Shown piece after piece: positions 35,438-44,110 of a stretch of 64,000 bases of DNA. Source of the stretch: Trichormus variabilis 0441 (GTDB lineage Bacteria > Cyanobacteriota > Cyanobacteriia > Cyanobacteriales > Nostocaceae). The translations under genes and the position numbers were made by a program. The notes below the pieces were generated by a model. That model was given only the letters and a program-made list of their open reading frames with translations, searched no databases and was not told where the DNA came from. Numbering within the stretch: position 1 is the stretch's first letter; each line of letters opens with the position of its first letter. The stretch is taken from positions 2,610,001 through 2,674,000 of the forward strand of contig NZ_CP047242.1 of assembly GCF_009856605.1 (NCBI RefSeq), given 5' to 3'.

Positions 35438-36451
35438 ATGAATAAATTACTCACTATTGCTCTCCCCACATATAATCGAGCTAAATTACTTGACCAACAA
35501 TTAGCATGGCTAGCTAAAGCCATCAAAGGTTTTGAATCTGAATGTGAAATCATTATTTCTGATAATTGTTCAGAAGATAATACCCAAGAAATCGTGAAAA
35601 AATGGCAGATGGCTTTGCCTGAAACAGCTTTTCACTCTAACAGAAATAGTCAAAATCTGGGAGTGATGAGAAACATCGCTTATTGCCTTAATGCTGCAAC
35701 CAGCCAATATGTTTGGACAATCAGTGATGATGATAAAATCGAGGACACAACGATTTCTTATCTCATCAACACATTAAAGACATCAGTTAATTTAGGACTG
35801 CTGATTTTAAATTTTTCTTGTCGCCATGAAGTAACAGGTGAGTTATTGTACGAACGCTGTTATCAGATTGAAGATGAAATTGTTGAGACTGATGGTAGGG
35901 CAGTTTTTGAACGTTGTATCCAAGAAAGTCGCTCTGGGGTACAACTAATGTCAGCCCAAGTATATAGAACAGATTTAGCACAACGTGCGTTAAAAACTTG
36001 GTCTGATGGGGTAAATAACTTAGATTATCAAGTATATTTAACTGGGTTCTGTGCTTTTCATGGAAATGTCAGAATCAGCAAAGATGTATATCTAGAAAAT
36101 GCTTTTGGTGCTAGCCATTGGATGGTTAAACCAAAAATGTTGCTGAAAATGCAATATACATATTCACCAGAGGTAAATATCAAGCTGAAAGAAATAGGCT
36201 ATTCAGATAGTTTTTGCAGAAACCTGGTTATCAATCATTTTAATAATAATAATTGGCGGGTTCTATTAGGGGCTTTAAGAAGATGGCCTGTTCTAGCATT
36301 GACCACAGTAATTCCTTACTTTGGGCTAGTCAGTTTATCAGTTTTAGAAACTATTATTCTTACTAAAGAAGGGGTTTCGCAAGAAGTTATCAGTAGAAGT
36401 AATAGTAACAACAGACGTGACTTAATGAAATCTGATAGTAAGACAAAGTGA
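35438..36451 (+). CDS. Family 2 glycosyltransferase, copy B
   Basis: A 337-residue GT-A glycosyltransferase. Like copy A it starts MNKLLTIALPTYNRAKLLDQ and shares QLAWLAKAIKGFE, ISDNCSEDNTQ, the VWTISDDD metal site and the C-terminal LRRWPVLALTTVIPYFGLVSLS segment. The divergence is greatest in the middle, where acceptor recognition is expected, so the two copies may transfer to different positions. The gene ends 7 bases before the second dioxygenase-like gene. No frame damage is visible. Confidence 0.9.
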   Translation: MNKLLTIALPTYNRAKLLDQQLAWLAKAIKGFESECEIIISDNCSEDNTQEIVKKWQMALPETAFHSNRNSQNLGVMRNIAYCLNAATSQYVWTISDDDKIEDTTISYLINTLKTSVNLGLLILNFSCRHEVTGELLYERCYQIEDEIVETDGRAVFERCIQESRSGVQLMSAQVYRTDLAQRALKTWSDGVNNLDYQVYLTGFCAFHGNVRISKDVYLENAFGASHWMVKPKMLLKMQYTYSPEVNIKLKEIGYSDSFCRNLVINHFNNNNWRVLLGALRRWPVLALTTVIPYFGLVSLSVLETIILTKEGVSQEVISRSNSNNRRDLMKSDSKTK

Positions 36452-36458
36452 GTCTCCC

Positions 36459-37271
36459 ATGCTAACTACAGTCAAAGAGAAAATTGAAGCGCTAAACTCA
36501 GAAGTTTCCTATAGAGTCAAACTCTGGCAATATGCTCCCAATTTGCCTAAAGTAGAATCACGCGATCGCCTGATTGTTGATACTCTTAAAAGTGAGGGAG
36601 TTTACATCACTACACTACAAGAGTTAGGGCTTCCATCCACAGCACAATTACTTAAAGCTTCTCATACCTTATTACCAGGTATGGGACAAGGTAGCTATGC
36701 AGAATCAGCCCAAAATCCCCCAGAAATTTACACAGTTACCCACATACCTGATTTTTATAACTGGGGAAGTGAATCAAGACTATTGAATATTCTAGAAAAT
36801 TATATTGGTCTTCCAGTCGCTTATCATGGCGTACAAATCCGCAAAGACTTTGTAAATGCCAATCAATTCAGTACAATGTTATGGCATAGAGATTCAGAAG
36901 ATCGCCGCATTGTCAAAATTATCATTTACTTAAGTGATGTAGAAGAAAAACACGGGCCTTTTGAATATGTACCAGCATCGTTTACCTCTATAGATAGTTT
37001 GAATTTCTATCGACTTTACTACAAAATTCATAAGTCAGGTATCAACGATGAGGCATTAAATAAAATTGTGCCTAAATCAGCTTGGAAATCATGTACTGGC
37101 CCAGCAGGAAGCGTAATTATTGCTGATACCCAAAGACTTCTACATCATGGCACAGTCCGCACAGAAGAACGTTCAACTCTATTCTATGCCTACACTGCCA
37201 ATCCTGCCAAAAGACCAGGACTTTGTACTCAATACTGGGATGATACTTTTCCTAAACCAAATTATAGCTAA
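36459..37271 (+). CDS. Phytanoyl-CoA dioxygenase-like (2-oxoglutarate/Fe) protein, copy B
   Basis: A 270-residue paralogue of the gene at 34503-35345. The same triad is visible as MLWHRDSEDRR (His, Asp) and LLHHGTVRTEERS (His, then Arg), with the shared linker DVEEKHGPFEYVPASF. Both copies keep every candidate catalytic residue, so neither looks decayed. It follows copy B of the glycosyltransferase by 7 bases, suggesting translational coupling. The substrate is unknown; modification of a sugar in the envelope polysaccharide is inferred from position. Confidence 0.82.
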   Translation: MLTTVKEKIEALNSEVSYRVKLWQYAPNLPKVESRDRLIVDTLKSEGVYITTLQELGLPSTAQLLKASHTLLPGMGQGSYAESAQNPPEIYTVTHIPDFYNWGSESRLLNILENYIGLPVAYHGVQIRKDFVNANQFSTMLWHRDSEDRRIVKIIIYLSDVEEKHGPFEYVPASFTSIDSLNFYRLYYKIHKSGINDEALNKIVPKSAWKSCTGPAGSVIIADTQRLLHHGTVRTEERSTLFYAYTANPAKRPGLCTQYWDDTFPKPNYS

Positions 37272-37355
37272 AGTTCCTGTTTAGCTGATTCATCTGTGTA
37301 AAGACTAAGTGATTAGTCATTATTCTCCCATCATTAATTCATAGTTGAGAAACCC

Positions 37356-37925
37356 ATGATTTTTACCGCTACATCACTCCAGGACGCATTTATTATTGAT
37401 TTAGAAGAAAAACCAGATCATCGTGGTTTTTTTGCCAGAACTTTTTGTGCTAATGAATTTGCAGCCCACGGTTTAAAACCAGTAGTTGCTCAGTGTAACT
37501 TATCTTATAACTATAAAAAAGGTACACTGCGGGGGATGCACTATCAACTCAGACCAGCCGCCGAAACAAAACTAATTCGTTGTATTAAGGGCGCTATTTA
37601 TGACGTAATTATTGATATGCGTCCCGAATCACCAACATTTTTATCACATATTGGTGTAGAACTCACTGCTGATAATCGTCGTGCTTTGTATGTACCAGAG
37701 ATGTTTGCTCATGGTTATCAAGCCCTCACCGATGATGCAGAAGTGGTGTATCAAGTAGGTGAATTTTATACCCCAGGATATGAAAAAGGCCTGCGTTATA
37801 ATGACCCATTCTTCAACATTGAATGGCCTTTAGATGTGACTGTAATTTCTGATAAAGATGCCAATTGGCCTTTATTAGAAACTATCCCCATCGGTAGCCC
37901 AGACCCAGTAGAAGCAGTTTGTTAA
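37356..37925 (+). CDS. rfbC: dTDP-4-dehydrorhamnose 3,5-epimerase-like enzyme
   Basis: A 189-residue RmlC-fold epimerase. It shows the conserved DHRGFFARTFC start, RGMHYQ with the catalytic His (about residue 62), and YVPEMFAHGYQAL followed by YQVGEFYTPGYEKGLRYND. RfbC-type enzymes epimerise C3 and C5 of 4-keto-6-deoxyhexose nucleotides on the way to dTDP-L-rhamnose. No rfbA, rfbB or rfbD is in the window, so the substrate may instead be a CDP-sugar derived from the rfbF product. It precedes the SAF-domain oxidoreductase by 69 bases. Confidence 0.93.
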   Translation: MIFTATSLQDAFIIDLEEKPDHRGFFARTFCANEFAAHGLKPVVAQCNLSYNYKKGTLRGMHYQLRPAAETKLIRCIKGAIYDVIIDMRPESPTFLSHIGVELTADNRRALYVPEMFAHGYQALTDDAEVVYQVGEFYTPGYEKGLRYNDPFFNIEWPLDVTVISDKDANWPLLETIPIGSPDPVEAVC

Positions 37926-37994
37926 ACAATACTGAGTTGTGAGTAAGATATTCTGCTTCTGTTGCTTGTTTTAGAAAATAAAGGATTAAGCAAA

Positions 37995-39308
37995 ATGATT
38001 ATTATTGATAACGCCTTAAAGGCTCGTGCTGCTGCTGGTAACCCCGTGAAAGTGGGAATGATTGGCGCTGGTTTTATGGGTCGGGGTATTGCCAACCAAA
38101 TTATTAATTCAGTTCCAGGGATGGAGTTAGTTGCTATCTCTAACCGCAGTATTGATGGCGCGAAACGAGCTTATAGTGAAGCTGGTATCGAAGATATTGA
38201 AATTGTGGATTCTGTAGGTGAATTAGAAAGTGCGATCGCTCAAGGTAAGTATACTATTACCGAAGATGCCAAAATCATCTGCCAAGCCGAGGGTATCGAT
38301 GCAATTATCGAAGTCACCGGTGCGGTAGAATTCGGCGCTCATGTAGTCATGGAAGCGATCGCCCACCGCAAACACGTTATCATGATGAATGCGGAACTTG
38401 ACGGTACAATCGGCCCCATCCTGAAAGTCTATGCAGACAAAGCCGGGGTGATTCTCAGTGCTTGTGATGGCGACCAACCAGGGGTGCAAATGAATCTTTA
38501 CCGATTTGTTCAAAGCATCGGTCTGACTCCCCTGCTTTGCGGTAACATCAAAGGCTTGCAAGACCCCTACCGCAACCCCACCACCCAAGAAGGATTTGCC
38601 AAGCGTTGGGGACAAAAAGCCCACATGGTAACCAGCTTTGCTGATGGTAGCAAAATTTCCTTTGAACAGGCGATCGTGGCTAACGCTACAGGTATGAAAG
38701 TCGCTAAACGAGGGATGTTGGGATATGACTTCACCGGTCATGTTGATGAGATGACCAATATGTACGATGTGGAACAACTCAAGCAGCTAGGCGGTATTGT
38801 TGATTATGTAGTTGGTGCAAAACCCGGCCCTGGCGTATATGTGTTTGCTACCCACGACGACCCCAAACAACGCCACTACCTCAACCTCTACAAATTAGGC
38901 GAAGGCCCCCTCTATAGCTTCTACACTCCCTACCACCTCTGCCATTTTGAGGTTCCCCTATCTGTAGCTCGTGCCGTCCTCTTCAGCGATGCTGTCATGG
39001 CTCCTCTAGCAGGCCTCTCGGTAGATGTCATCACCACTGCCAAAATAGACCTGAAAGCCGGAGAAACCCTAGATGGCATTGGCTACTACATGACCTATGG
39101 ACAGTGTGAAAACTCCGATATCGTCCAACAGCAAAACCTCCTACCAATGGGTCTAGCAGAAGGATGTCGTCTCAAACGTGATATTCCTAAAGATCAAGTC
39201 CTCACCTACGATGATGTAGAACTACCAGAAGGCAGACTTTGTGACCAACTACGAGCCGAGCAAGACAAATATTTTGCCCCAGAAAAAGTTCTGGTAACTG
39301 TTGGTTAA
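37995..39308 (+). CDS. SAF-domain NAD(P)-dependent oxidoreductase
   Basis: A 437-residue enzyme from the ATG at 37995, which has AAGGA 9 bases upstream; an ATG at 37962 would add 11 residues. The N-terminal Rossmann motif VGMIGAGFMGRGIANQ resembles homoserine dehydrogenase, followed by EVTGAVEFGAHVVMEAI and a SAF domain at the end (DIPKDQVLTYDDVELPEG). Family members with this order occur in sugar-nucleotide and surface-polysaccharide clusters, where they may reduce or cyclise branched or keto sugars. The exact reaction is unknown. It closes the sugar-nucleotide part of the island. Confidence 0.85.
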   Translation: MIIIDNALKARAAAGNPVKVGMIGAGFMGRGIANQIINSVPGMELVAISNRSIDGAKRAYSEAGIEDIEIVDSVGELESAIAQGKYTITEDAKIICQAEGIDAIIEVTGAVEFGAHVVMEAIAHRKHVIMMNAELDGTIGPILKVYADKAGVILSACDGDQPGVQMNLYRFVQSIGLTPLLCGNIKGLQDPYRNPTTQEGFAKRWGQKAHMVTSFADGSKISFEQAIVANATGMKVAKRGMLGYDFTGHVDEMTNMYDVEQLKQLGGIVDYVVGAKPGPGVYVFATHDDPKQRHYLNLYKLGEGPLYSFYTPYHLCHFEVPLSVARAVLFSDAVMAPLAGLSVDVITTAKIDLKAGETLDGIGYYMTYGQCENSDIVQQQNLLPMGLAEGCRLKRDIPKDQVLTYDDVELPEGRLCDQLRAEQDKYFAPEKVLVTVG

Positions 39309-39456
39309 GGGAACACCAAAAAATGACTCAATTCAAAATTCAAAATTCGTCTTGAAAAGTTTCCTACGGCGGGAAACCCCTCCTACAGCACTGGATTCAC
39401 CGCCTACAGAACTTTTCGCAAAATTCAAAATGAATTAGCCGCAATTGATTGTTTGG

Positions 39457-39518
39457 TAGGGTGCGTCAGTGCGATAGAACCTAACTATACTCAGAAATTT
39501 TCATACTGACGCACCCTA
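39457..39518. repeat. TAGGGTGCGTCAGT inverted repeat, 14-bp perfect arms
   Basis: TAGGGTGCGTCAGT (39457-39470) and ACTGACGCACCCTA (39505-39518) flank a 34-base AT-rich centre. It has no coding capacity. It is a member of the GTAGGGTG family seen at 29683 and 44896. Confidence 0.8.
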
Positions 39519-39561
39519 CTGGATAGTCTATTACCAATTACCAATTACCAAACTCAAAAAC

Positions 39562-39587
39562 GCCCCCCTTTTCATCAACAGGGGGGC
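39562..39587 (+). terminator. GC-rich hairpin, probable terminator
   Basis: GCCCCCC-TTTTCATCAACA-GGGGGGC forms a 7-bp all-GC stem with a 12-base loop, downstream of the SAF oxidoreductase. It probably separates the sugar-nucleotide genes from the GT4/Wzc set. There is no T run directly after it. Confidence 0.55.
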
Positions 39588-39824
39588 TGAAGCTATCTGA
39601 AAACAATTAATTTCCTAATTAAATAGCAAAATAATTCAAAAGATAGAATCAATTTTGAGTTTGTTTGTCAATACTATTATTTACTAGCGATCGCATCACT
39701 TATAATTCTACAAACTTCGATAAATGTATCAAAAAATAGTTAAAAAATATCATCCAAAATACCAAAATAATAACTAGTTTCTGCTGAAATATTTTAAGGC
39801 AAATCTTCACAAATTTAGACTGAT

Positions 39825-40913
39825 ATGAAAGTTGCTCTAGTCCATGATTATTTGACCCAGCGCGGTGGGGCAGAACGTGTATTTGAATTACTTTGTAAAC
39901 GCTATCCTGAAGCCGATATTTTTACATCATTGTATGACCCAGAAAAAACTATTGATATGGGTGAGCGGATAGTTAACACAACATTCTTGCAAAAAATTCC
40001 TGGTGCAGCCAAATACTTTAGATTAATGGCTCCTTTATATTTTCCTGCCTTTCGGGCATTAGATTTACAAGATTATGACTTAATTATTAGCAGTAGCACC
40101 AGCTTCGCCAAAGCAGTTCGGAAAAAACCAGGTGCTAAACATATTTGCTTTTGTCATAATGTCACCCGTTTTCTATGGGATACAGAAACTTATTTAAGAG
40201 AGTATAGCGATTATAGATATTTGTCAGTTTTAATCGAAAAAGTATTTCAATTAATGCGAGATGTAGACCTGAAATATGCTCAGGAACCCGATATTTATAT
40301 TGCTAACTCCAGCACTGTTGCCCGTCGTATTCAGCAGATTTATGGCAAACAGGCAATAATGATTAACTATCCAATTGATACTAGTAACTTTGTTTTCTCT
40401 GATACAAAAGACGAATATTATTTGGCATCAGCACGGATGATTAGTTATAAGCGCCTGGATATTATAGTCGAAGCTTTTAATTGGCTTGGATGGCCGTTAA
40501 TCATCTCTGGGGATGGGCCAGAAAGAGAAAGATTACAAGCCAAAGCTTTGGATAATATTAAGTTTTTAGGTCATGTCAGTGACAACCAACGTAAGGAATT
40601 ATTCTCTAAAGCTAAATCTATTATCGTAGCTGCTTTAGAAGACTATGGTTTAGTTCCTGTAGAGGCTAATGCTAGCGGTACACCAGTGATTGCTTTTGGT
40701 GCAGGTGGAGTCTTAGATACTCAAATAAACGGTCAGACTGGCGTATTTTTCAAGCGACAAACACCAGAATCTTTACAAAAAGCATTATTAGAGTCCGGAG
40801 AAATCACTTGGGATTATGAAAATATTCGTAATCATGCCGTGAATAATTTTTCTGAGCCAGTTTTCTTTAGTAAAGTTGAGCGAGTTATTACCCAAACTTG
40901 TAGCCTCAATTAA
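39825..40913 (+). CDS. Family 4 glycosyltransferase
   Basis: A 362-residue GT-B glycosyltransferase. The N-terminal MKVALVHDYLTQRGGAERVFE is the common acceptor-domain start, and the C-terminal domain shows LIISGDGPERE, IKFLGHVSD and the EX7E-type AALEDYGLVPVEANASG donor site. It should transfer a hexose from a nucleotide sugar to the lipid-linked HEP repeat on the cytoplasmic face. The Wzc-like gene follows after about 116 bases. Donor identity cannot be told from sequence. Confidence 0.93.
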   Translation: MKVALVHDYLTQRGGAERVFELLCKRYPEADIFTSLYDPEKTIDMGERIVNTTFLQKIPGAAKYFRLMAPLYFPAFRALDLQDYDLIISSSTSFAKAVRKKPGAKHICFCHNVTRFLWDTETYLREYSDYRYLSVLIEKVFQLMRDVDLKYAQEPDIYIANSSTVARRIQQIYGKQAIMINYPIDTSNFVFSDTKDEYYLASARMISYKRLDIIVEAFNWLGWPLIISGDGPERERLQAKALDNIKFLGHVSDNQRKELFSKAKSIIVAALEDYGLVPVEANASGTPVIAFGAGGVLDTQINGQTGVFFKRQTPESLQKALLESGEITWDYENIRNHAVNNFSEPVFFSKVERVITQTCSLN

Positions 40914-41029
40914 ATCAGTAACTAGCCAAAAAGTGCTGAGTGGAAAATATTACTCATTACTCAGCACTTATTACTGATTACTCAACATTCATTTATTTTA
41001 TTAGCGTCTCGAATACAAGGATCATCAAA

Positions 41030-43255
41030 GTGGTTCAAACTAATCTAAGTACAAATATAAACAGCGCTGATTCAGAACCCAGTTACGGCAAAATCTTTTC
41101 AGTTTTTCTGCGTAGGTCCCCTTGGTTCTTAACGGCATTTTTAACAACAATTGCCCTAGCAGCCCTGATGACTGCAAGAACCAAGCCTACTTACAAAAGC
41201 ACAATGCAACTGTTAGTAGAACCTAACTATCAAGGCAAAAGAGAGGGTGGTACTCCAGAGACCCAGTTTCTCGAACCTGATATACAAATAGATACTGCTA
41301 CACAACTGAACTTGATGCAAAGTTCAGGACTAATTCACAAAGCAGTTGACAAATTGCGATCAGAATATCCAAATATTACTGTAGCTGATATTAAAAATGC
41401 CTTAGTCTTAAATCAAGTTAGGACAAAAGAAGATAATGTCGCTACTAAAATTTTTCAAGTAGATTATACTTCTGGCGACCCTGAACAAACTCAAAAAGTT
41501 CTCGGTGCTATCAGGCAAGTCTATGTGGAATATAACAAACAGCAGCAAGACAACCGACTCAAAAAGGGTCTGCAAGTTATTAGAGAACAGTTGAGCAAAG
41601 CCAGTGAAGAAGTGAATGCAGCTGAAGCCAACTTACAAAGATTCCGCAGAAACCAAAATTTAATTAACCCAGAAGAACAAGCAAAAGCTCTAGAAGTTGC
41701 TTTAAATACTATTGAGCAAGAACGTCGTACTACTCGTTCTACATACGAAGAGGCTTTAGCAAAACAAAAATCTTTAGAAGAGCAATTAAATCGTTCTCCC
41801 AAAAATGCTTTAGTTACTTCTCGTTTGAGTCAATCCGTCCGCTACCAAGGCTTACTCAACGAAATTCAAAAAACAGAACTGTTACTAGCTCAAGAACGTT
41901 TACGCTTCACAGATGAAACCCCCAGTGTCCAGAAGCTAAAAGAACAGTTGCAAAGCCAAAAAGAATTATTGCAACAGGAAGTAGGTAGAACTCTAGGTGT
42001 TAAATCTGCTAATGCCTTCCGTGGAGGAGAACCGCTTTTAGAACAGGGACAGTTTGGGGAAATTGATCTGACTTTGGCTAGTCAATTAGTAGAAACCCAG
42101 ACAACCATAGTTTCATTGACTGCCCGTGATCAAACTCTGGCACAAAAAGAAAATCAACTACGCCTAGAAATTAAACGTTTTCCGCCCCTGTTGGCTTATT
42201 ACAACCGTATACAACCACAGTTGCAATTCAGCCGTGAGAGACTAGAGCAGTTATTACGGGCAGAACAACAACTACGGCAAGAACTGGCTAAAGGGGGATT
42301 TAACTGGGAAGTGGTGGAAGAACCCCAGTTAGGGATGAAATTAGGCCCAAATCTCCAACAGAATTTGATGTTGGGTGCTGTTGTGGGGTTAATGCTGGGA
42401 GGTATTGCTGCCTTTATTCGAGAAGCTGCTGATGATTCTGTTCACACCACAGCTGAGTTAGAAAAACAAGTAGCTTTACCTTTATTAGGAAGCACCCCGA
42501 AATTGCCACCAGCAAAGGGTAGAGAATCAGTCATCAAGTTGCCTTTTGGCAAGCCTGAGGTTTTAGGGCCTTGGACTGTGGAGGTGCTACAGTCTTCCAT
42601 CCGTTGGGAATCGTTGGATCTGATTTACAAAAATATCGAGCTGTTAAACTCGGTATCTAGCTTAAAGTCCTTGATGATTACCTCACCTCTACTGGATAGA
42701 GGTAAATCTGGTTTGGCCTTGGGTTTAGCTATGAGTGCAGCCCGGTTACACAAACGGGTGCTACTGATTGATGCGAATTTGCGAGATCCTAGCCTCCATG
42801 AACATCTCAATCTTCCCAACGACCAAGGGCTATCAACTTTGTTAGCCAGCGAAATCACTTTACCCGAACAGATTGGTATTCATAACGTAGGTTCTGCTTA
42901 CATCGATATTTTGACAGCTGGTCCCTCGCCCAGTGACTCAGCAAATCTCTTGAGTTCTCCACGGATGAAACAGTTAATGGCAGCATTTGAGGAGAACTAC
43001 GATTTGGTGATTATTGATGCGCCACCAGTTATAGGTCTAGTAGATGCTTTGTTGACAGCATCATCTTGTAGAAGTGTGGTGATGGTAGCTAGTCTGGGAA
43101 AAGTGACTCGCAATCAAATCGCTCAAGCTACAGCTATGTTGAGCAAGTTAAACCTGATTGGTGTTGTGGCTAATGGAGTTTCTAACTCTGATAGCACCTA
43201 TGTACCTTATGCGCGGGAATACCGTTTTGCTTTGCAACAAGCGGTGGAAAAGTAA
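41030..43255 (+). CDS. Wzc-like chain-length determinant / BY-type kinase
   Basis: A polysaccharide co-polymerase of about 741 residues from the GTG at 41030, which has AAGG 9 bases upstream; a farther ATG at 40940 lacks a ribosome site. Residues about 20-110 are the Wzz region with the first membrane helix (FLTAFLTTIALAALM). A long coiled coil covers about 170-420 and the second helix follows (LGAVVGLMLGGIAAFI). The C-terminal ATPase (about 500-741) has a deviant P-loop SPLLDRGKSGLALG, Walker A' LLIDANLRDP and Walker B DLVIIDAPPV. A small Tyr cluster (TYVPYAREYRF) is at the end. It would set chain length and couple polymerisation to export of the HEP polymer. Confidence 0.92.
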   Translation: MVQTNLSTNINSADSEPSYGKIFSVFLRRSPWFLTAFLTTIALAALMTARTKPTYKSTMQLLVEPNYQGKREGGTPETQFLEPDIQIDTATQLNLMQSSGLIHKAVDKLRSEYPNITVADIKNALVLNQVRTKEDNVATKIFQVDYTSGDPEQTQKVLGAIRQVYVEYNKQQQDNRLKKGLQVIREQLSKASEEVNAAEANLQRFRRNQNLINPEEQAKALEVALNTIEQERRTTRSTYEEALAKQKSLEEQLNRSPKNALVTSRLSQSVRYQGLLNEIQKTELLLAQERLRFTDETPSVQKLKEQLQSQKELLQQEVGRTLGVKSANAFRGGEPLLEQGQFGEIDLTLASQLVETQTTIVSLTARDQTLAQKENQLRLEIKRFPPLLAYYNRIQPQLQFSRERLEQLLRAEQQLRQELAKGGFNWEVVEEPQLGMKLGPNLQQNLMLGAVVGLMLGGIAAFIREAADDSVHTTAELEKQVALPLLGSTPKLPPAKGRESVIKLPFGKPEVLGPWTVEVLQSSIRWESLDLIYKNIELLNSVSSLKSLMITSPLLDRGKSGLALGLAMSAARLHKRVLLIDANLRDPSLHEHLNLPNDQGLSTLLASEITLPEQIGIHNVGSAYIDILTAGPSPSDSANLLSSPRMKQLMAAFEENYDLVIIDAPPVIGLVDALLTASSCRSVVMVASLGKVTRNQIAQATAMLSKLNLIGVVANGVSNSDSTYVPYAREYRFALQQAVEK

Positions 43256-44110
43256 TACGTGGGGGGAGAATGTGATCCCCATGTCCTAACTTAGCTATAT
43301 TTTTTGATTGTGCGATCGCACCCCATAAGAGGCGATCGCACACATCCTTTTGTACCCATATTTTTAGTATTAGAGGTTGTTGGCAAAGTAATTTACTGTG
43401 ATTTTAAATACTTATTTATTTCGACTTTATCAATATCTAATTAAAGCCACGACTATTTAAAGACTAAATAAAGAATTAGCTTGAGTATATAGTTATTTCT
43501 ACAGAGTCTTATATCCTAGAGATTGAAATCTAATTCCAATGGTTTCAAAGTAGAAATCAAATGATGCTCTGAAAATTATTGTGCAAGTAAAAAAGTAGCT
43601 GTCATACAACGTAAATGTAAAGTGCTGGTTCAAAGGAGTTTTGAGGCTTAAGGCAGACATGAAAAAGGTTAGGTTAATTTGCCTCTCTAAATTTCCAATA
43701 TCCTTCATTTTTATAGAAAAATCAGCGTTGCTGAATCAGAGTATGAAATGCAAAAATTACCTTTGCTTTTCTTTATAACTTTGCACCTACTCTACAAGTT
43801 CCGCGTTAGCGGTATGAGTCAGACAAATTCATATTCTCAATCAGCAACACCGAAAAATCTATATTTACCAAGCATCTTTAGTAATAGGTTTACGGCTAAT
43901 TATCTACACAATATGGCAGCCCTGGATACTGATTAACAAAATCATATTCAGTAATATATTTACTCGCAACTTCTACCATCCAAAAAACCTAATTCTGCAC
44001 ATAATAATTTAAAAATTATTTGAGCAGAATAAACCTTCCATCACAGTCTTTGGCATTGACAGCCTTGGATATTATCTCAGCAATTTAATTTGGATGAATC
44101 CAAAGACATT
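43256..44110. other. 855-base region upstream of hepC
   Basis: Apart from a HIP1-built hairpin at 43309-43342 it is AT-rich and contains only short ORFs without ribosome sites or recognisable products. The size fits a complex regulatory region for hepC, whose expression in Anabaena changes during differentiation. No NtcA (GTAN8TAC) box was found by eye, and no TCCGGA. Confidence 0.5.
43309..43342. terminator. Hairpin made of two HIP1 copies
   Basis: TGTGCGATCGC (43309-43319) and GCGATCGCACA (43332-43342) make a perfect 11-bp stem with a 12-base loop, 53 bases after the Wzc-like gene. It could end that transcript. Alternatively it is just two adjacent HIP1 octamers. Confidence 0.5.

Larger units (their letters stand above)
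39309..39824. other. 516-base intergenic region packed with repeats
   Basis: It contains AATTCAAAATTCAAAATT motifs just after the stop, a GTAGGGTGCGTCAGT inverted repeat, a triple TTACCAA stretch near 39531-39551, a GC-rich hairpin terminator and then AT-rich DNA with one GCGATCGC at 39689. The last part should include the promoter for the second half of the island. I see no ORF. Confidence 0.55.

Noticed and set aside
38223..38777. 184-codon minus-strand ORF
   Set aside because: Antisense to the SAF-domain oxidoreductase; no recognisable domain and no ribosome site noted.
40940..41029. ATG start 90 bases upstream for the Wzc-like protein
   Set aside because: No ribosome site; GTG at 41030 has AAGG at 9 bases and gives a family-like N-terminus.
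43748..43936. 62-codon ORF upstream of hepC
   Set aside because: No ribosome site, no recognisable product, and AT-rich spacer composition.
43256..44110. NtcA box upstream of hepC
   Set aside because: GTAGCTGTCATAC near 43593 has only 7 bases between GTA and TAC, so it does not fit GTAN8TAC.
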